The position numbers and the translations under genes are program-made. From assembly GCF_003131205.1 (NCBI RefSeq), contig NZ_QFFY01000007.1:124001-188000 (forward strand): 64,000 nt of DNA. The letters run 5' to 3'. The number at the start of each line of letters is the position of its first letter. The first letter of the stretch is position 1. The DNA is from Occallatibacter savannae (GTDB taxonomy: Bacteria > Acidobacteriota > Terriglobia > Terriglobales > Acidobacteriaceae). Below are positions 43,129 to 52,128 of this stretch, one piece after another. The notes below the pieces were generated by a model. The model was given only the letters and a program-made list of their open reading frames with translations. It ran no database searches and was not told where the DNA came from.

Positions 43129-43305
43129 ATGCTTACAATTACGACTATTTATTTCGCAGATCTCGAGGCAGTAAGGGATCCCCTGACCAACAAGATCATA
43201 AAAAACGAAGTCGACGACCTCGACGGTGCCGACCGCAAAATCGTAGTCGTCTACGCCGGCAGCGCCAGCGATCACAACTCCGGCGTTAAAGACCAGGACC
43301 AGTAG
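43129..43305 (+). CDS. Tiny protein, family II, copy 3
   Basis: 58 aa from the second ATG (AAAGAGGT six bases upstream; the frame also opens at 43078 without such a signal). MLTITTIYFADLEA and ADRKIVVVYAG fit the family-II pattern. The middle is charged (NKIIKNEVDDLDG), and the tail is polar (SDHNSGVKDQDQ). Two short beta strands around a charged loop are predicted by eye. No function is known. It converges on the AI-2E-like transporter gene. Confidence 0.62.
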   Translation: MLTITTIYFADLEAVRDPLTNKIIKNEVDDLDGADRKIVVVYAGSASDHNSGVKDQDQ

Positions 43306-43386
43306 CCGGCCAGTATTCGACTAGTAGTCGATCTTCACAACTCGCACTGCCGCCTCGCCAATCACCAAACACGGCAAGACCGATTC

Positions 43387-45441
43387 CTACGCAGCCGTAT
43401 CCTTTGGCGCGGCCACCAGCTGAGGGCTCGCATCCAGCGGCTCCGGCACTGCGGGCCGATCACCCGCCAGCGACATTGCTTGAGCTACCGCATCGGCGAG
43501 CGAAGTTGAAATATGAAGCTCCTCGCTTCGTGTAATCATGTGCGCCGCCCTCGTCGGATCGTCCGTCAGATTCCAGATGCCTGCTACGATTCTGAAATTG
43601 CCATTCCACCCTTCCTTCTCCGTTGCATTCGCTCGCAGAGGGTTCTCTCGCACCTCATCGCCAGTACCGCTGCGCAGGCTGCGATAGAGCCGGTTTGCCC
43701 GCGCCATTGCCACCGGCGGCATCCCCGAAAAGAAGACGATCGCAGGCCTCTGTTTTGCCACTGCCTCAACCGTCTCGTGAATCGCGCGCACCGGCAGCGA
43801 GACCGCATTTACCCCGCTCAGGTTCAGCACCTGCGTCAGCATCGTCGCAACCAGGGAGTCGGCCCCGTCGCGCACCGGCACCACCACGGCCACCGTACGA
43901 TTCGAGTCCCCATGATCGGAAGCGTGCGACCGTTGTGTCTGCCCCGTTGATGCCAACGCAACTCTATCCACCCGTCTCGCTTGATCCTCGGCGATCCTCC
44001 CACCCTCGTCGTCTGCCGTATTCACAGACGCATTTTGGCCACTCTCACTGGCAGCCTGTTCTTCCGTAGCCCGAAATCCCAGCTCCTCCACCAGCTCGCC
44101 CGTCGTGTTCCGAATGAACGCCATCGTCGAGTCGTCCAGATCGCCCTGCTGTCGATCTTTCTCGACAAGCGTTAGAGCCGGAATCACAATCGAGTCGTAC
44201 ACCGTCACCAGGGGCTCGCTGCTCAACATTTTGAAAAGAAGATTCGATGCCTCGCGCTCATCATGTGCCAGAAGCCGCTGATAAAAACACGTGTACGGCG
44301 GAATCGCCGGCTGGTCACCCAGCAGCACAGTGAGAAACTCGAGCGACGGAACGTGGCTGCCCATCACCACCAGGCACACCGTCAGCGGCACTGACAGCAC
44401 AAGCCCCACCGGTCCCCAGATCAGCGTCCAGAACGCCGCCGCGATCAGCACCGCCAGCGACGACAGTCCCGTGTGCCGTCCATAAATATGCGGCTCCGCG
44501 TAATTCGCCGTCACCACTTCCAAAACAAAGAACAGCGCAAGGATCAGGACGGTGTGCTCCCATCCATGAAAGACAGCAACCGACAGGAACGTCGGAGTCA
44601 GCGCCGCCACCGGAGCTCCGATGTAGGGAACGAAGCGGCACAACGTGGCGAGCGCCCCGAACAAAAGCGCATGCGGCAGTCCAATGAAGTACAGCGCCAC
44701 GCAAACAACCGTTCCGTAAACCAGATTCACAGCCAGTTGGAGCAGAAAGTAGCGCGAGATGCGCTGCGAGGCATCGCGCATCGCCTGTGTCATCAGCGAT
44801 AGATTGCGATCGCCCGACAACCGTATGAGCCGGTTGCGCAGGTCCTCCCTCTGCAACAAGACGAAAAACGTGAAGACGACCGCGAGGAACACCGTTGTGA
44901 GCGGCTCCACAATCCCGCCCAGCTGGTCCAGACGACCCGTCGGCCGGCCCACCTCGCGCACCTGCAGCGGATGTTCAGGTGTCGTTCCGATCGGCTTCTC
45001 TTGAACCTTCTTCGGCGATTGCAGAGCAGCAGTAGCCGTCGCGTTCATGATGCCGAGTTCATTCGACAGCTTCTCCAGTTCGTGCTGCACGTGCCCGATC
45101 GCAGAATTGCTCGGCCGGTGTAGCGCCTCAAACTTGGCAGTGATGTTGTCGCGATAGGTCGGCAGGTCATCCGCAATCGCGACGATCTGCGTAAAGATCG
45201 TCCACGCCGCCACCAGCAGCAGCGCCGAAAACCCAAAGATAACGATCAGGGCCGCAGCCGGCCGGGGCAGGCGCAGGCGCTCCAGTTGCGCCACCACCGG
45301 CGCCAGCAGAAACGCAAACAGTACGGCAATCCCCAGCGGCAGCAACAGAACCTTGGCCAGAAACAAGACCGCAACAGCAAGTACGGCAACAGTCAGAAAC
45401 CAGAGCTGCGTCAAAAGTCGTGCGGTTGGTGAACCGTTCAT
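43387..45441 (-). CDS. AI-2E/PerM family transporter fused to a B12-binding-like C-terminal module
   Basis: 684 aa from ATG 45441 (GGGAG upstream); the longer open frame lacks a start signal. Residues ~1-370 are the AI-2E/PerM permease: N-terminal TM pair, a soluble loop with coiled coil, then TM helices including ALATLCRFVPYIGAPVAAL and a final HIYGRHTGLSSLAVLIAAAFW. Beyond ~380 an unusual ~300-residue soluble part follows: a helical cap (DEREASNLLFKMLSSEP...GDLDDSTMAFI) and a Rossmann-like segment (VAVVVPVRDGADSLVATMLTQVLNLSGV...RPAIVFFSG). The order resembles the B12-binding cap plus Rossmann of MerR/CarH-type sensors, but the cobalamin His (DxHxxG) is missing. Probable regulated small-molecule exporter. 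Confidence 0.85.
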   Translation of the reverse strand: MNGSPTARLLTQLWFLTVAVLAVAVLFLAKVLLLPLGIAVLFAFLLAPVVAQLERLRLPRPAAALIVIFGFSALLLVAAWTIFTQIVAIADDLPTYRDNITAKFEALHRPSNSAIGHVQHELEKLSNELGIMNATATAALQSPKKVQEKPIGTTPEHPLQVREVGRPTGRLDQLGGIVEPLTTVFLAVVFTFFVLLQREDLRNRLIRLSGDRNLSLMTQAMRDASQRISRYFLLQLAVNLVYGTVVCVALYFIGLPHALLFGALATLCRFVPYIGAPVAALTPTFLSVAVFHGWEHTVLILALFFVLEVVTANYAEPHIYGRHTGLSSLAVLIAAAFWTLIWGPVGLVLSVPLTVCLVVMGSHVPSLEFLTVLLGDQPAIPPYTCFYQRLLAHDEREASNLLFKMLSSEPLVTVYDSIVIPALTLVEKDRQQGDLDDSTMAFIRNTTGELVEELGFRATEEQAASESGQNASVNTADDEGGRIAEDQARRVDRVALASTGQTQRSHASDHGDSNRTVAVVVPVRDGADSLVATMLTQVLNLSGVNAVSLPVRAIHETVEAVAKQRPAIVFFSGMPPVAMARANRLYRSLRSGTGDEVRENPLRANATEKEGWNGNFRIVAGIWNLTDDPTRAAHMITRSEELHISTSLADAVAQAMSLAGDRPAVPEPLDASPQLVAAPKDTAA

Positions 45442-45559
45442 GCGGGGCTCCCGGGGTGGCGCAACTGCTTCTAAATAGGATGCGCAAAAACAAGGGAGCA
45501 GGGGTAGGAAGGAGATAGTAAGCCGGCGTAAGCCCGGCCACTCGAGACTCACAACACAC

Positions 45560-45665
45560 TGACGGCTGAAAGCTGAGAGCTGAGAGCTGACGACTGACAA
45601 CTGGCTACTGGCTACTGGCTACTGGCTACTGGCTACTGGCTACTGGCTACTAACTACTGGCTACT
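45560..45665. repeat. AGCTGAGAGCTGA and CTGGCTA short tandem repeats
   Basis: 45560-45592 has three copies of a GAGAGCT(GA) unit. 45598-45665 has about nine copies of CTACTGG/CTGGCTA. They fill the space between two minus-strand genes (transporter and DedA-rhodanese). Confidence 0.9.
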
Positions 45666-45677
45666 GCCGGCCAGCAA

Positions 45678-46649
45678 CTAGCCTACCTTCGAAACCGGCA
45701 CCACGTTCTGCACCGGAGGTACCTCATCCAGCGGGAAGCCCAGCCTCTTCCACTCGTCGAAGCCGCCTCGCAGCGGACGCACCCGTTCGATGCCCAGTTT
45801 GTGCAGCGTCATCGCAGTTTTGGCCGCCGTCGCCTCACTGGGGCAAGTGCAGAACAACACGACATCCCGATCCCGCGGAATCTCCAGATGCCGCGCGGTA
45901 AGCGCATCCGGCGAGAAGTGCATTGCGCTCGGCAGCGTGTAAGGCTCGGCAAGGAGCTCCAGCGGATGCCGCAGATCCACGATGTACACCAGTTCCCCGG
46001 CGTCCAGCTGCGCCTTCAGTTCCTGCGGCTCCAGCCGCGACTGCACCAGCTTGCGCAGAACCATCCGCCGCCGGTAGAGACGCCACGTAAACCACCCGGC
46101 AATCGCCAGCAGCACCAGCGCGCCCGAAAAACGTCCTGCCCAGTCCAGCAGGCTTGGATCGCGTTTCAGCGCGTCTCCGAAGATCCGCCCAGCCCCCAGC
46201 AGCGCCGAGAGCCACAGAAACGCCCCAATCCCGTCGAAAAGCAGAAACGTCGGCAGGCTCATGCCGTTCTCGCCCGCCACCGGTGCGGCCAGCGTAGCCA
46301 GCCCCGGAACAAACTTCGCGAAGACAAGCATCAGGCTGCGATTGCGCGAAAACGAGTCTTGTGTCCGCCGCACGCAGATGGTCGGCTCCATAGACAGCTT
46401 GCAGAGGATACGCAGCACGTGATGCCCGTACCGCCGGCCGATGATGAACCATGTGGTGTCTGCAACCAGGCACGCCGCCAGACCCGCGCCCAGCGCTGCT
46501 CCAAAACTCAGCTGATGATCCGCAGACAGCCCTCCCGCGGTCAGCAGCACCGGTGTCGCCGGCAGCGGAATCCCGAACTGCTCCACCAGCACCCATCCGA
46601 ACAGCAATAGATACCCGTACGTCAGAAGGATGTGTTCAGGCAGCGGCAT
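45678..46649 (-). CDS. DedA family membrane protein fused to a rhodanese domain
   Basis: About 323 aa from ATG 46649. Residues 1-205 are a DedA/SNARE-associated membrane domain (GIPLPATPVLLTAGGL, FAKFVPGLATLAAPVAGENGM with the conserved Arg/Pro-Gly region) with about five TM helices. Residues ~215-320 are a rhodanese domain, with the active-site Cys in VLFCTCPSEATA and the end motif LRGGFDEWKRLGFP. DedA proteins take part in membrane homeostasis and undecaprenyl-phosphate recycling; fusion to a sulfurtransferase is known in proteobacteria and acidobacteria. The N-terminal extension to 46733 is not supported by a start signal. Confidence 0.92.
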   Translation of the reverse strand: MPLPEHILLTYGYLLLFGWVLVEQFGIPLPATPVLLTAGGLSADHQLSFGAALGAGLAACLVADTTWFIIGRRYGHHVLRILCKLSMEPTICVRRTQDSFSRNRSLMLVFAKFVPGLATLAAPVAGENGMSLPTFLLFDGIGAFLWLSALLGAGRIFGDALKRDPSLLDWAGRFSGALVLLAIAGWFTWRLYRRRMVLRKLVQSRLEPQELKAQLDAGELVYIVDLRHPLELLAEPYTLPSAMHFSPDALTARHLEIPRDRDVVLFCTCPSEATAAKTAMTLHKLGIERVRPLRGGFDEWKRLGFPLDEVPPVQNVVPVSKVG

Positions 46650-46764
46650 AGCAATTTCCGAGAGAGCAGGGATTCGCTCGCGGCGGGAAGCCCCTCCGGA
46701 GACATTCAGTGTATCCGATGATCCAGAGCTCAATCGGTTGCGGAATCTTGGGCCGGAGCGCTCG

Positions 46765-47976
46765 CTAGTGCCGCGATTCGATTCTGTCTCCGGGCAGCAG
46801 ACGTAGCTGCGCAGCGCCGTCCTTGTGGTTTGAGAAATAAATCTGTGCGTAACGATCCGAAGCCACGCGTCGAAATACCTTTGCCCGCTCTAGTGTGACC
46901 CTCCGCTTCGACGGTGGTAGAGATCGAAGGCAACCCTCAAGAGACTCCCCGAACAGGCACGATGTCGGGTGCCCATCAATCCATACCCGCGAAGACAAAG
47001 TTAGCGAGCCCAGCGGAAACTCAGTGCAAACTGTGTCTTGGAAACTCACGCACTTCGCTGGATCGCTTTGCTCGATGAGACCGGCCAATGCGTCGAGCTG
47101 TTCCTGGTTCTGCGCACCAATGAGCATTCCGTGGGAAACTTTTCCGGCTCCGTAGACTCCTTCCAGAAACAGCCGCAAAACCGGAGTATGAGTGAAGCGC
47201 TGCGACAGCGAGAGCAGTTCCTTATCTTCCGACCCCAACTCACCGCCAGAACCCCTCAGTGGCTTCCCTGTCATTTTCAGCCCGACTCCTTCCCCGGGCC
47301 GGGAGATCACGTCGTATCTCGCTACCCACTGTCTGGGGGGACCCTCCGCCGTGACTGACTTTGCAGTTCGAACGAACCGCTCGAGTCTCAATTGCATTCC
47401 GGGCGCTAGGTCGGCGAATCCGATCCGCCGGTCCGAATAGAAGAACAGTGGGACTTCATCCGCCGGCAGCGGAATTCTCTGTGCAATCGCTATTCGAATC
47501 TGCAGCGAGCTGAGTCCCCCAGGGAAACAGCCCTCCTCGTTCATGCGTGCGATGCCGCGCGCGAAGCTTTTCCAATGCGAGTCAACATCGATCTGGCCGG
47601 CAACAGCATTCCAACCGGAAACGCTCGGGCTTCGCACAACCCAGCGCTTCGAATCAAAAGGCGACGCCGCACGAAGTGAGAAGACTTCGCCGTTGATCCC
47701 GCAGTCGTCACGAGCGTGATTCTTCGTTGCAGCAGAATCACCTGAAAGGACGACCGTCGATGTCCGAAACTTACTTTCACCGGAACCTTCATCGTCAGTT
47801 GGGACAAGTATGGGAGCGCCCCCATTCTCTTCGAGACGGAACCCTCCGCTCCCAACCTTGTGGTGGAAGCATCCAGAGCAACACAAGACCAATGCCGAGA
47901 GAAAGACTTTCGACAGTTTCGCCGCGAAAGCCCCGCAGGTAATCCCCGGCTCCATCATCTCGGTTCTTCTCAGCAT
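46765..47976 (-). CDS. Hypothetical exported protein, possibly a lipoprotein
   Basis: 403 aa. The N-terminus holds a hydrophobic segment (KVFLSALVLCCSGC) with a weak lipobox. The start could also be ATG 47958 or 47955, and the Shine-Dalgarno does not decide. The body is a soluble domain with scattered Cys pairs and a C-terminal strand pattern (YAQIYFSNHKDGAAQLRLLPGDRIE). No named family. Codon use is more mixed and less GC-rich than in the flanking genes, as in the next two genes, which suggests a transferred patch at 46765-49200. No operon partner. Confidence 0.65.
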   Translation of the reverse strand: MLRRTEMMEPGITCGAFAAKLSKVFLSALVLCCSGCFHHKVGSGGFRLEENGGAPILVPTDDEGSGESKFRTSTVVLSGDSAATKNHARDDCGINGEVFSLRAASPFDSKRWVVRSPSVSGWNAVAGQIDVDSHWKSFARGIARMNEEGCFPGGLSSLQIRIAIAQRIPLPADEVPLFFYSDRRIGFADLAPGMQLRLERFVRTAKSVTAEGPPRQWVARYDVISRPGEGVGLKMTGKPLRGSGGELGSEDKELLSLSQRFTHTPVLRLFLEGVYGAGKVSHGMLIGAQNQEQLDALAGLIEQSDPAKCVSFQDTVCTEFPLGSLTLSSRVWIDGHPTSCLFGESLEGCLRSLPPSKRRVTLERAKVFRRVASDRYAQIYFSNHKDGAAQLRLLPGDRIESRH

Positions 47977-48046
47977 CGGATTCCGGTCAGTCTCCTAAAA
48001 AGGCAATAACGATCCCGTGCTCTGAACAAATCATCTTCGAAAGCAG

Positions 48047-48350
48047 TCACTCGCCAAAGACTCTGGCTTCCTGCCCATCCCACTTGAGCGCCCGCAGCAC
48101 TCGGGTCAGAACTAGAATCGTGTCAACTTCCTGTATTCCTTTGACTGGGTCGACCTGGCAAATGGAGTCCGCAAACAGCAGACCATCTTCGTACCCGATC
48201 TGAAATTCGCCGCGTTCATCGGAGTAGCAGACAATCTTGTGGCCGTAATGGACTGTAAATCCCTCATCAGAAATAATCCTCCCGAAACAAAGCCATCTCC
48301 TCCTGAACATTCTTCTGGTCCTCAGTCTCATTGATCTCCAGACACAACAT
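48047..48350 (-). pseudogene. Small protein gene with probable frameshift
   Basis: The 3' frame reads SDEGFTVHYGHKIVCYSDE and on to TRVLRALKWDGQEARVFGE, clearly protein-like. The upstream part in another frame starts MLCLEINETEDQKNVQEEM at 48350 and stops at YF. Removing one base near 48272 joins them (REDYF to DEGFTVHY), giving about 100 aa. Family unknown. It starts 21 bp after the SDR gene's stop on the same strand, so they were probably an operon. Either decayed or a sequencing error. Confidence 0.5.
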
Positions 48351-48371
48351 GACAGTGAAGCTTGCATCTCA

Positions 48372-49181
48372 TCACCAAGTAAGCCCAACCGCCTTTCTCA
48401 TGGCATCTTCGAAGGCCTGATCGTCAAGGCTTTTTCGCAAGCCTAATATCATCTCAGCGTCCCGGCCCACCGGTACACGGAAAGGCGTCGCGGGGTCTTC
48501 AATGGCACGGGCAATGGCCAAAGCGACAACCTCTGGTCCGCTTCCACCGGATGGGCCTGTCATTTTCGTGTGGGCGCCGGTCCACTGCTCCCACAGTCCG
48601 GCATAGTCGGCCGGTCCCCTGTGAGTCTCGATCGGTCTTGTGCCGGTAATGATGGTCCCGGGCTCAATCAACACGCAGCGTATTCCAAAGTGACCCACCT
48701 CTACATGCAGGGCCTCCGTAAAAGCTTCGAGCGCGAACTTGGAGGCGCAGTACGCTGCTTCGAGCGGCGAGGCAACTCGGCCGCTCACGCTCGACACATT
48801 GACGATGAGGCCGGAACCCCGCTTTCGCCACGCCGGCAAGACTCCCTGGATGATGCGCAACGCTCCCAGCGTGTTTGCCTCGAAAATCTGACGGATACGA
48901 TCCAGTGGATAACCTTCCACCGGCCCTCCGCCAGAGATACCTGCGTTGTTGACGACTGCATCGAGCGAACCGACCTCCTCAAGGCACCGCGCAACAGACT
49001 CGTCGCTGGTGACATCCAGCACACGCGCCTCGATAGTTTCCGACCTGCCCCCCTGCCTTTCACTCAGCGCATCCACGTCAGTGGCAACGACAAAATGCCC
49101 TCGCTCGGCAAGTACCTGAGCGGTTGCCATTCCTATGCCGCGTGCTGCACCCGTAATCAAAACTCTCAACGTCTTTGACAT
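48372..49181 (-). CDS. Short-chain dehydrogenase/reductase (SDR)
   Basis: 269 aa from ATG 49181 (GAGGG seven bases upstream); the extension to 49262 is not supported. Classical SDR: nucleotide-binding TGAARGIG near residue 10, NNAGISGGG near residue 82, catalytic Ser in NVSSVSGRVASP, and YCASK (Tyr-x-x-x-Lys). Asp in VATDVDALS after strand 2 favours NAD over NADP. The EPGTIITG region is the usual substrate-loop start. The substrate is unknown. Codon use is mixed, like the neighbouring lipoprotein gene. Confidence 0.92.
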   Translation of the reverse strand: MSKTLRVLITGAARGIGMATAQVLAERGHFVVATDVDALSERQGGRSETIEARVLDVTSDESVARCLEEVGSLDAVVNNAGISGGGPVEGYPLDRIRQIFEANTLGALRIIQGVLPAWRKRGSGLIVNVSSVSGRVASPLEAAYCASKFALEAFTEALHVEVGHFGIRCVLIEPGTIITGTRPIETHRGPADYAGLWEQWTGAHTKMTGPSGGSGPEVVALAIARAIEDPATPFRVPVGRDAEMILGLRKSLDDQAFEDAMRKAVGLTW

Positions 49182-49986
49182 TCCGAAGCCCTCTTGCTTG
49201 TCATAGTCGGTGTCTACGGTTCGTTCGCCAAGTTTACCCCTCGCGGGAGCATTGTCCTCCAAAGGAAGTTTTGCTCGTGTATCCAGAACTGCTGGGCCAA
49301 AAGTTCAGCAAGCAAGCATCGACGGCAATTCACCCGCCTCGGCGAGTTTTGTATCAGGGCACGACTTCACAGCTTGCTGCAGAAGTCCGAAACGGCTGGG
49401 TTTTGAAAGGGCACAGATTTATCTGTGCCGATAAGGGGTGCAAATAAAGCGCGGCTTTAGCCGCTGCGGGACGGTTTCGATAAGTCCTAACAAGACCGGC
49501 GCATTTTTCAGCAACCTGATCAGTCGTGCCGGAACGCGCCGCCAGGCGCCAAGGTAGTTAGCCCCGCGCCTTCAGCGCGGGGTTCGTAGATAGAAGACAA
49601 TTAGTCCTGTAAGGACGGTGTATAGGGCAAGACTTCGCAGCTTGCTGAAAATTCAGCATTGAGAAGCTTCGTATCAGGGCACGACTTTGGTCGTACGGAA
49701 AGCCGTGCCAAACGACGTGGGCTTCAGCCCCTGAGCACTTTTTGAAATAACGTCCCCTCGGGTGCCAGTACTTCCGATTCGCCCTCGACGCACTGTCATT
49801 CTGAGCGCAGCGTAGCGGAGTCGAAGAATCTGCAGTTGCCCTTCGTTACTCCGCATTTCTCGGTCACTCGCCCCAGCCAAGCTTTAGCAACCCTTTGCGC
49901 GCACCAGACCCTCTGCCAGCCCGTCCTTCATCAGCAGAATTCGGGGCAAGGTGCTCGCAGCTCCCGGGCCAAAGCGCTGAACTGGG
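49182..49986. repeat. 814-bp repeat-rich gap
   Basis: No gene seen. It contains several short hairpins of one style, arms closed by TTCA/TTTA/TTGG-like loops: GGCACAGATTTATCTGTGCC, GCGCGGCTTTAGCCGCTGC, CCCCGCGCCTTCAGCGCGGGG, GGCACGACTTTGGTCGTACGG, AGTCCTGTAAGGACG. The phrase TATCAGGGCACGACTT occurs twice (near 49350 and 49673). 49795-49838 is a TGTCATTCTGAGCG...GAAGAATCTGC element. Confidence 0.8.
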
Positions 49987-49995
49987 CGCTTTAGG

Positions 49996-51876
49996 CTAGT
50001 TCGCGCCCGACAGCCCGACGTGCTCCACAACCGCACGGTATCGGGCATCTTTGTGAAGGAAGTCGTACGCAGGATCCAGTTGCAACGTGAGAAGGAACGG
50101 AGAGTGCCCTCGAACTCCCTCTTCCAGAAGCGCCAGAGTCTTGTCGCGGTCACCCAATTGTGCATAAAGAAGCGCAATCGCAACCGGCGAGATGTATCGA
50201 TCCCTTGCCTGATCCTCGAGTTCCCGGATTCTCCAGCGCAACACAGCTTTAGAACCGCCCTCTAGGTACAACTGATGTAAGGTTTGGGCAGACTCTTCAT
50301 CCCCGGACCGCTGGTACAGTCTCTCGAGTGTCTCCTCCGCCTGTTCTTCCATCCCCTTGTCTCTGTAGGCGTCGAATAGATCCCAGAGAAGAGATTCGTT
50401 ATTCGGGTAGGCTTCCAGTCTTTGCCGCGCGTCCTCGATCGCAGCATCGAACCGCCGGGCTCGCAACAGAGCCATCGGCATCGCGCCCGGGCGGGCAGTG
50501 GGGTCCAGCTCGGTTGCTTTCCTCTGTGCCTCAACAGCCTCATCGTGCCGGCCGAGCGAGCTGAGTATGCGCGAATGAAAATGGTATGCCTCAGCGTATT
50601 TGGGGTCGAGCTGAATCGCCCGCATGCACTCTGCGTCCGCACGCTCCATCTTCCATTCCGACAGGAAGAGGGCTGCGCACAACGCTAGATGGGCTTCGGG
50701 CTCTGCATCGTCGAGCTGCACCGCCTTCGTTGCGGCATCCAGTTCGCTGCTTCCTACCTCCTTGGGGTTCAGGGCGCCTGTACTCATTCCAGCCCCATAG
50801 TAGTTCGCGAGCCACGCCCAGCCTGACGAGTAGTCCGGCTGTATTTCGATCGCTCTCTTGAACTCAGAAAAGCCACGGTCCGCTTGCCCGGACCACCAGA
50901 GATAGCGGCCGCGTAGGTAGGCATCGTGCGCAGCGGGGTTGATGGTTTTGGCTGCCTCCGCTGCCGGAGAAACATAGCTGTGAAGGGATGTGGCGATCGC
51001 TCGTGACGCCTCAGCCGGCAGATGCACCGCTTCGCCCGCATCGCGGTCATAGCTCTCCGCCCAGATATGACTGTCGTCGTCCGCTCGAATTAGCTGCAAT
51101 GTCAGGTGAACGCGGCCATTGGAGCGCGAGACTGAGCCTTCGAGAATTCCTTCCACACCAAGGGCACGCGCTATCTCTGGCAGAGGCTGACGCGCACTTT
51201 TGAACTGCATTACAGAGGTACGCGAGGTGATCCTCAGCGTGGAGTTTTTCGCCAGCATGGTGATCAACTCATCGGTCATGCCGTCCGCCAGGTACTCCTG
51301 GCCAGGATTGCCCGAAAAATTATCCAGCGGAAGCACTGCCATCGAGTGGATGGGCGAACTCGGAGTGCGGCCGAAAATCCGACCCGTGAGCGGACGCGGT
51401 CCGATCACGAACGCTAGAATTGCTACCACCACACCCGCCATGGTGCTGAAGATCAGCCATGTTCGCGGCTTTCCCGACCTCGCTGCGGCCACTGTTTTTT
51501 CGCCACTCAATTCCGGTGTTTCGGAAGCCGAAGCGATCTGCGATGAACCCTCCGCAAGCGCGACTTGACCCATGAACCGGTATCCAACGCCGGTCACCGT
51601 CTGAATAAATTGCGGCTGATTCGAATCTTCCCGTAACACGTAGCGCAGCTTCCTGATCGCCGTATTGATGCCGTGCTCGGTATCAACGAAGACTTCGCTC
51701 GACCAGAGACGTTGCGCTATTTCAGCCCGTGTGACCACCCGCCCCGCATTCGAAACGAGGAGGATCAGCAATTCCATCGGCTTCCGCTCGACGCGCAACT
51801 CACTCCCATTGCGGAGAAGTTGGAAGGCGTCGCAGTTGAGTCGAAAATCGCCGAAGCGATAACCGGAACCGGACAT
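49996..51876 (-). CDS. CadC-like winged-helix regulator with TM helix, FlgO-like and TPR domains
   Basis: 626 aa. Residues ~8-105 form an OmpR/CadC-type winged helix (RKPMELLILLVSNAGRVVTRAEIAQRLW, HGINTAIRKLRYVLRED, VTGVGYRF). A TM helix follows at ~145-167 (LIFSTMAGVVVAILAFVIG), then a FlgO/adenylate-cyclase-associated domain (MAVLPLDNFSGNPGQEYLADGMTDEL) and about six TPR units to the C-terminus. Such proteins are membrane-tethered one-component regulators, abundant in acidobacteria. The signal and targets are unknown. A repeat desert lies downstream. Confidence 0.9.
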   Translation of the reverse strand: MSGSGYRFGDFRLNCDAFQLLRNGSELRVERKPMELLILLVSNAGRVVTRAEIAQRLWSSEVFVDTEHGINTAIRKLRYVLREDSNQPQFIQTVTGVGYRFMGQVALAEGSSQIASASETPELSGEKTVAAARSGKPRTWLIFSTMAGVVVAILAFVIGPRPLTGRIFGRTPSSPIHSMAVLPLDNFSGNPGQEYLADGMTDELITMLAKNSTLRITSRTSVMQFKSARQPLPEIARALGVEGILEGSVSRSNGRVHLTLQLIRADDDSHIWAESYDRDAGEAVHLPAEASRAIATSLHSYVSPAAEAAKTINPAAHDAYLRGRYLWWSGQADRGFSEFKRAIEIQPDYSSGWAWLANYYGAGMSTGALNPKEVGSSELDAATKAVQLDDAEPEAHLALCAALFLSEWKMERADAECMRAIQLDPKYAEAYHFHSRILSSLGRHDEAVEAQRKATELDPTARPGAMPMALLRARRFDAAIEDARQRLEAYPNNESLLWDLFDAYRDKGMEEQAEETLERLYQRSGDEESAQTLHQLYLEGGSKAVLRWRIRELEDQARDRYISPVAIALLYAQLGDRDKTLALLEEGVRGHSPFLLTLQLDPAYDFLHKDARYRAVVEHVGLSGAN

Positions 51877-52072
51877 AAAGATCGGGCAATCCTGCTGTTC
51901 GGGAATGTGAACAGTGTGTCAGAAACACCGGCGACTTGGAAGAACTTACGGCGTGGTGCTGTTACGACGGGCGGCTACGGCCTTGACAACACCAGCTTGA
52001 ATCCATGCAGCCGTCGTACGGCACCCTCATCGAAAGTCAACGTTGCGAAGCAGCCCCTCCACAAACCAGGAG

Positions 52073-52103
52073 CGCCAAACACAAAAGCCGCCAGCAGGCG
52101 GCT
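52073..52103 (-). terminator. Intrinsic terminator after the transpeptidase gene
   Basis: AGCCGCC/GGCGGCT stem (52086-52092 with 52097-52103, loop AGCA) followed on the minus strand by TTTTGTGTTTG, 25 bp after the transpeptidase stop. The rest of 51877-52128 shows no gene. Confidence 0.85.
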
Positions 52104-52128
52104 CTTGTCCAAACCAACCATCCAAGTC

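Noticed and set aside
43442..45441. Autoinducer-2 exporter tied to quorum sensing
   Set aside because: The family name is historical; most members are not AI-2 transporters and no luxS or lsr genes are seen.
49794..49838. Small RNA gene at the TGTCATTCTGAGCG element
   Set aside because: It is a dispersed repeat with three copies here and no promoter-terminator arrangement.
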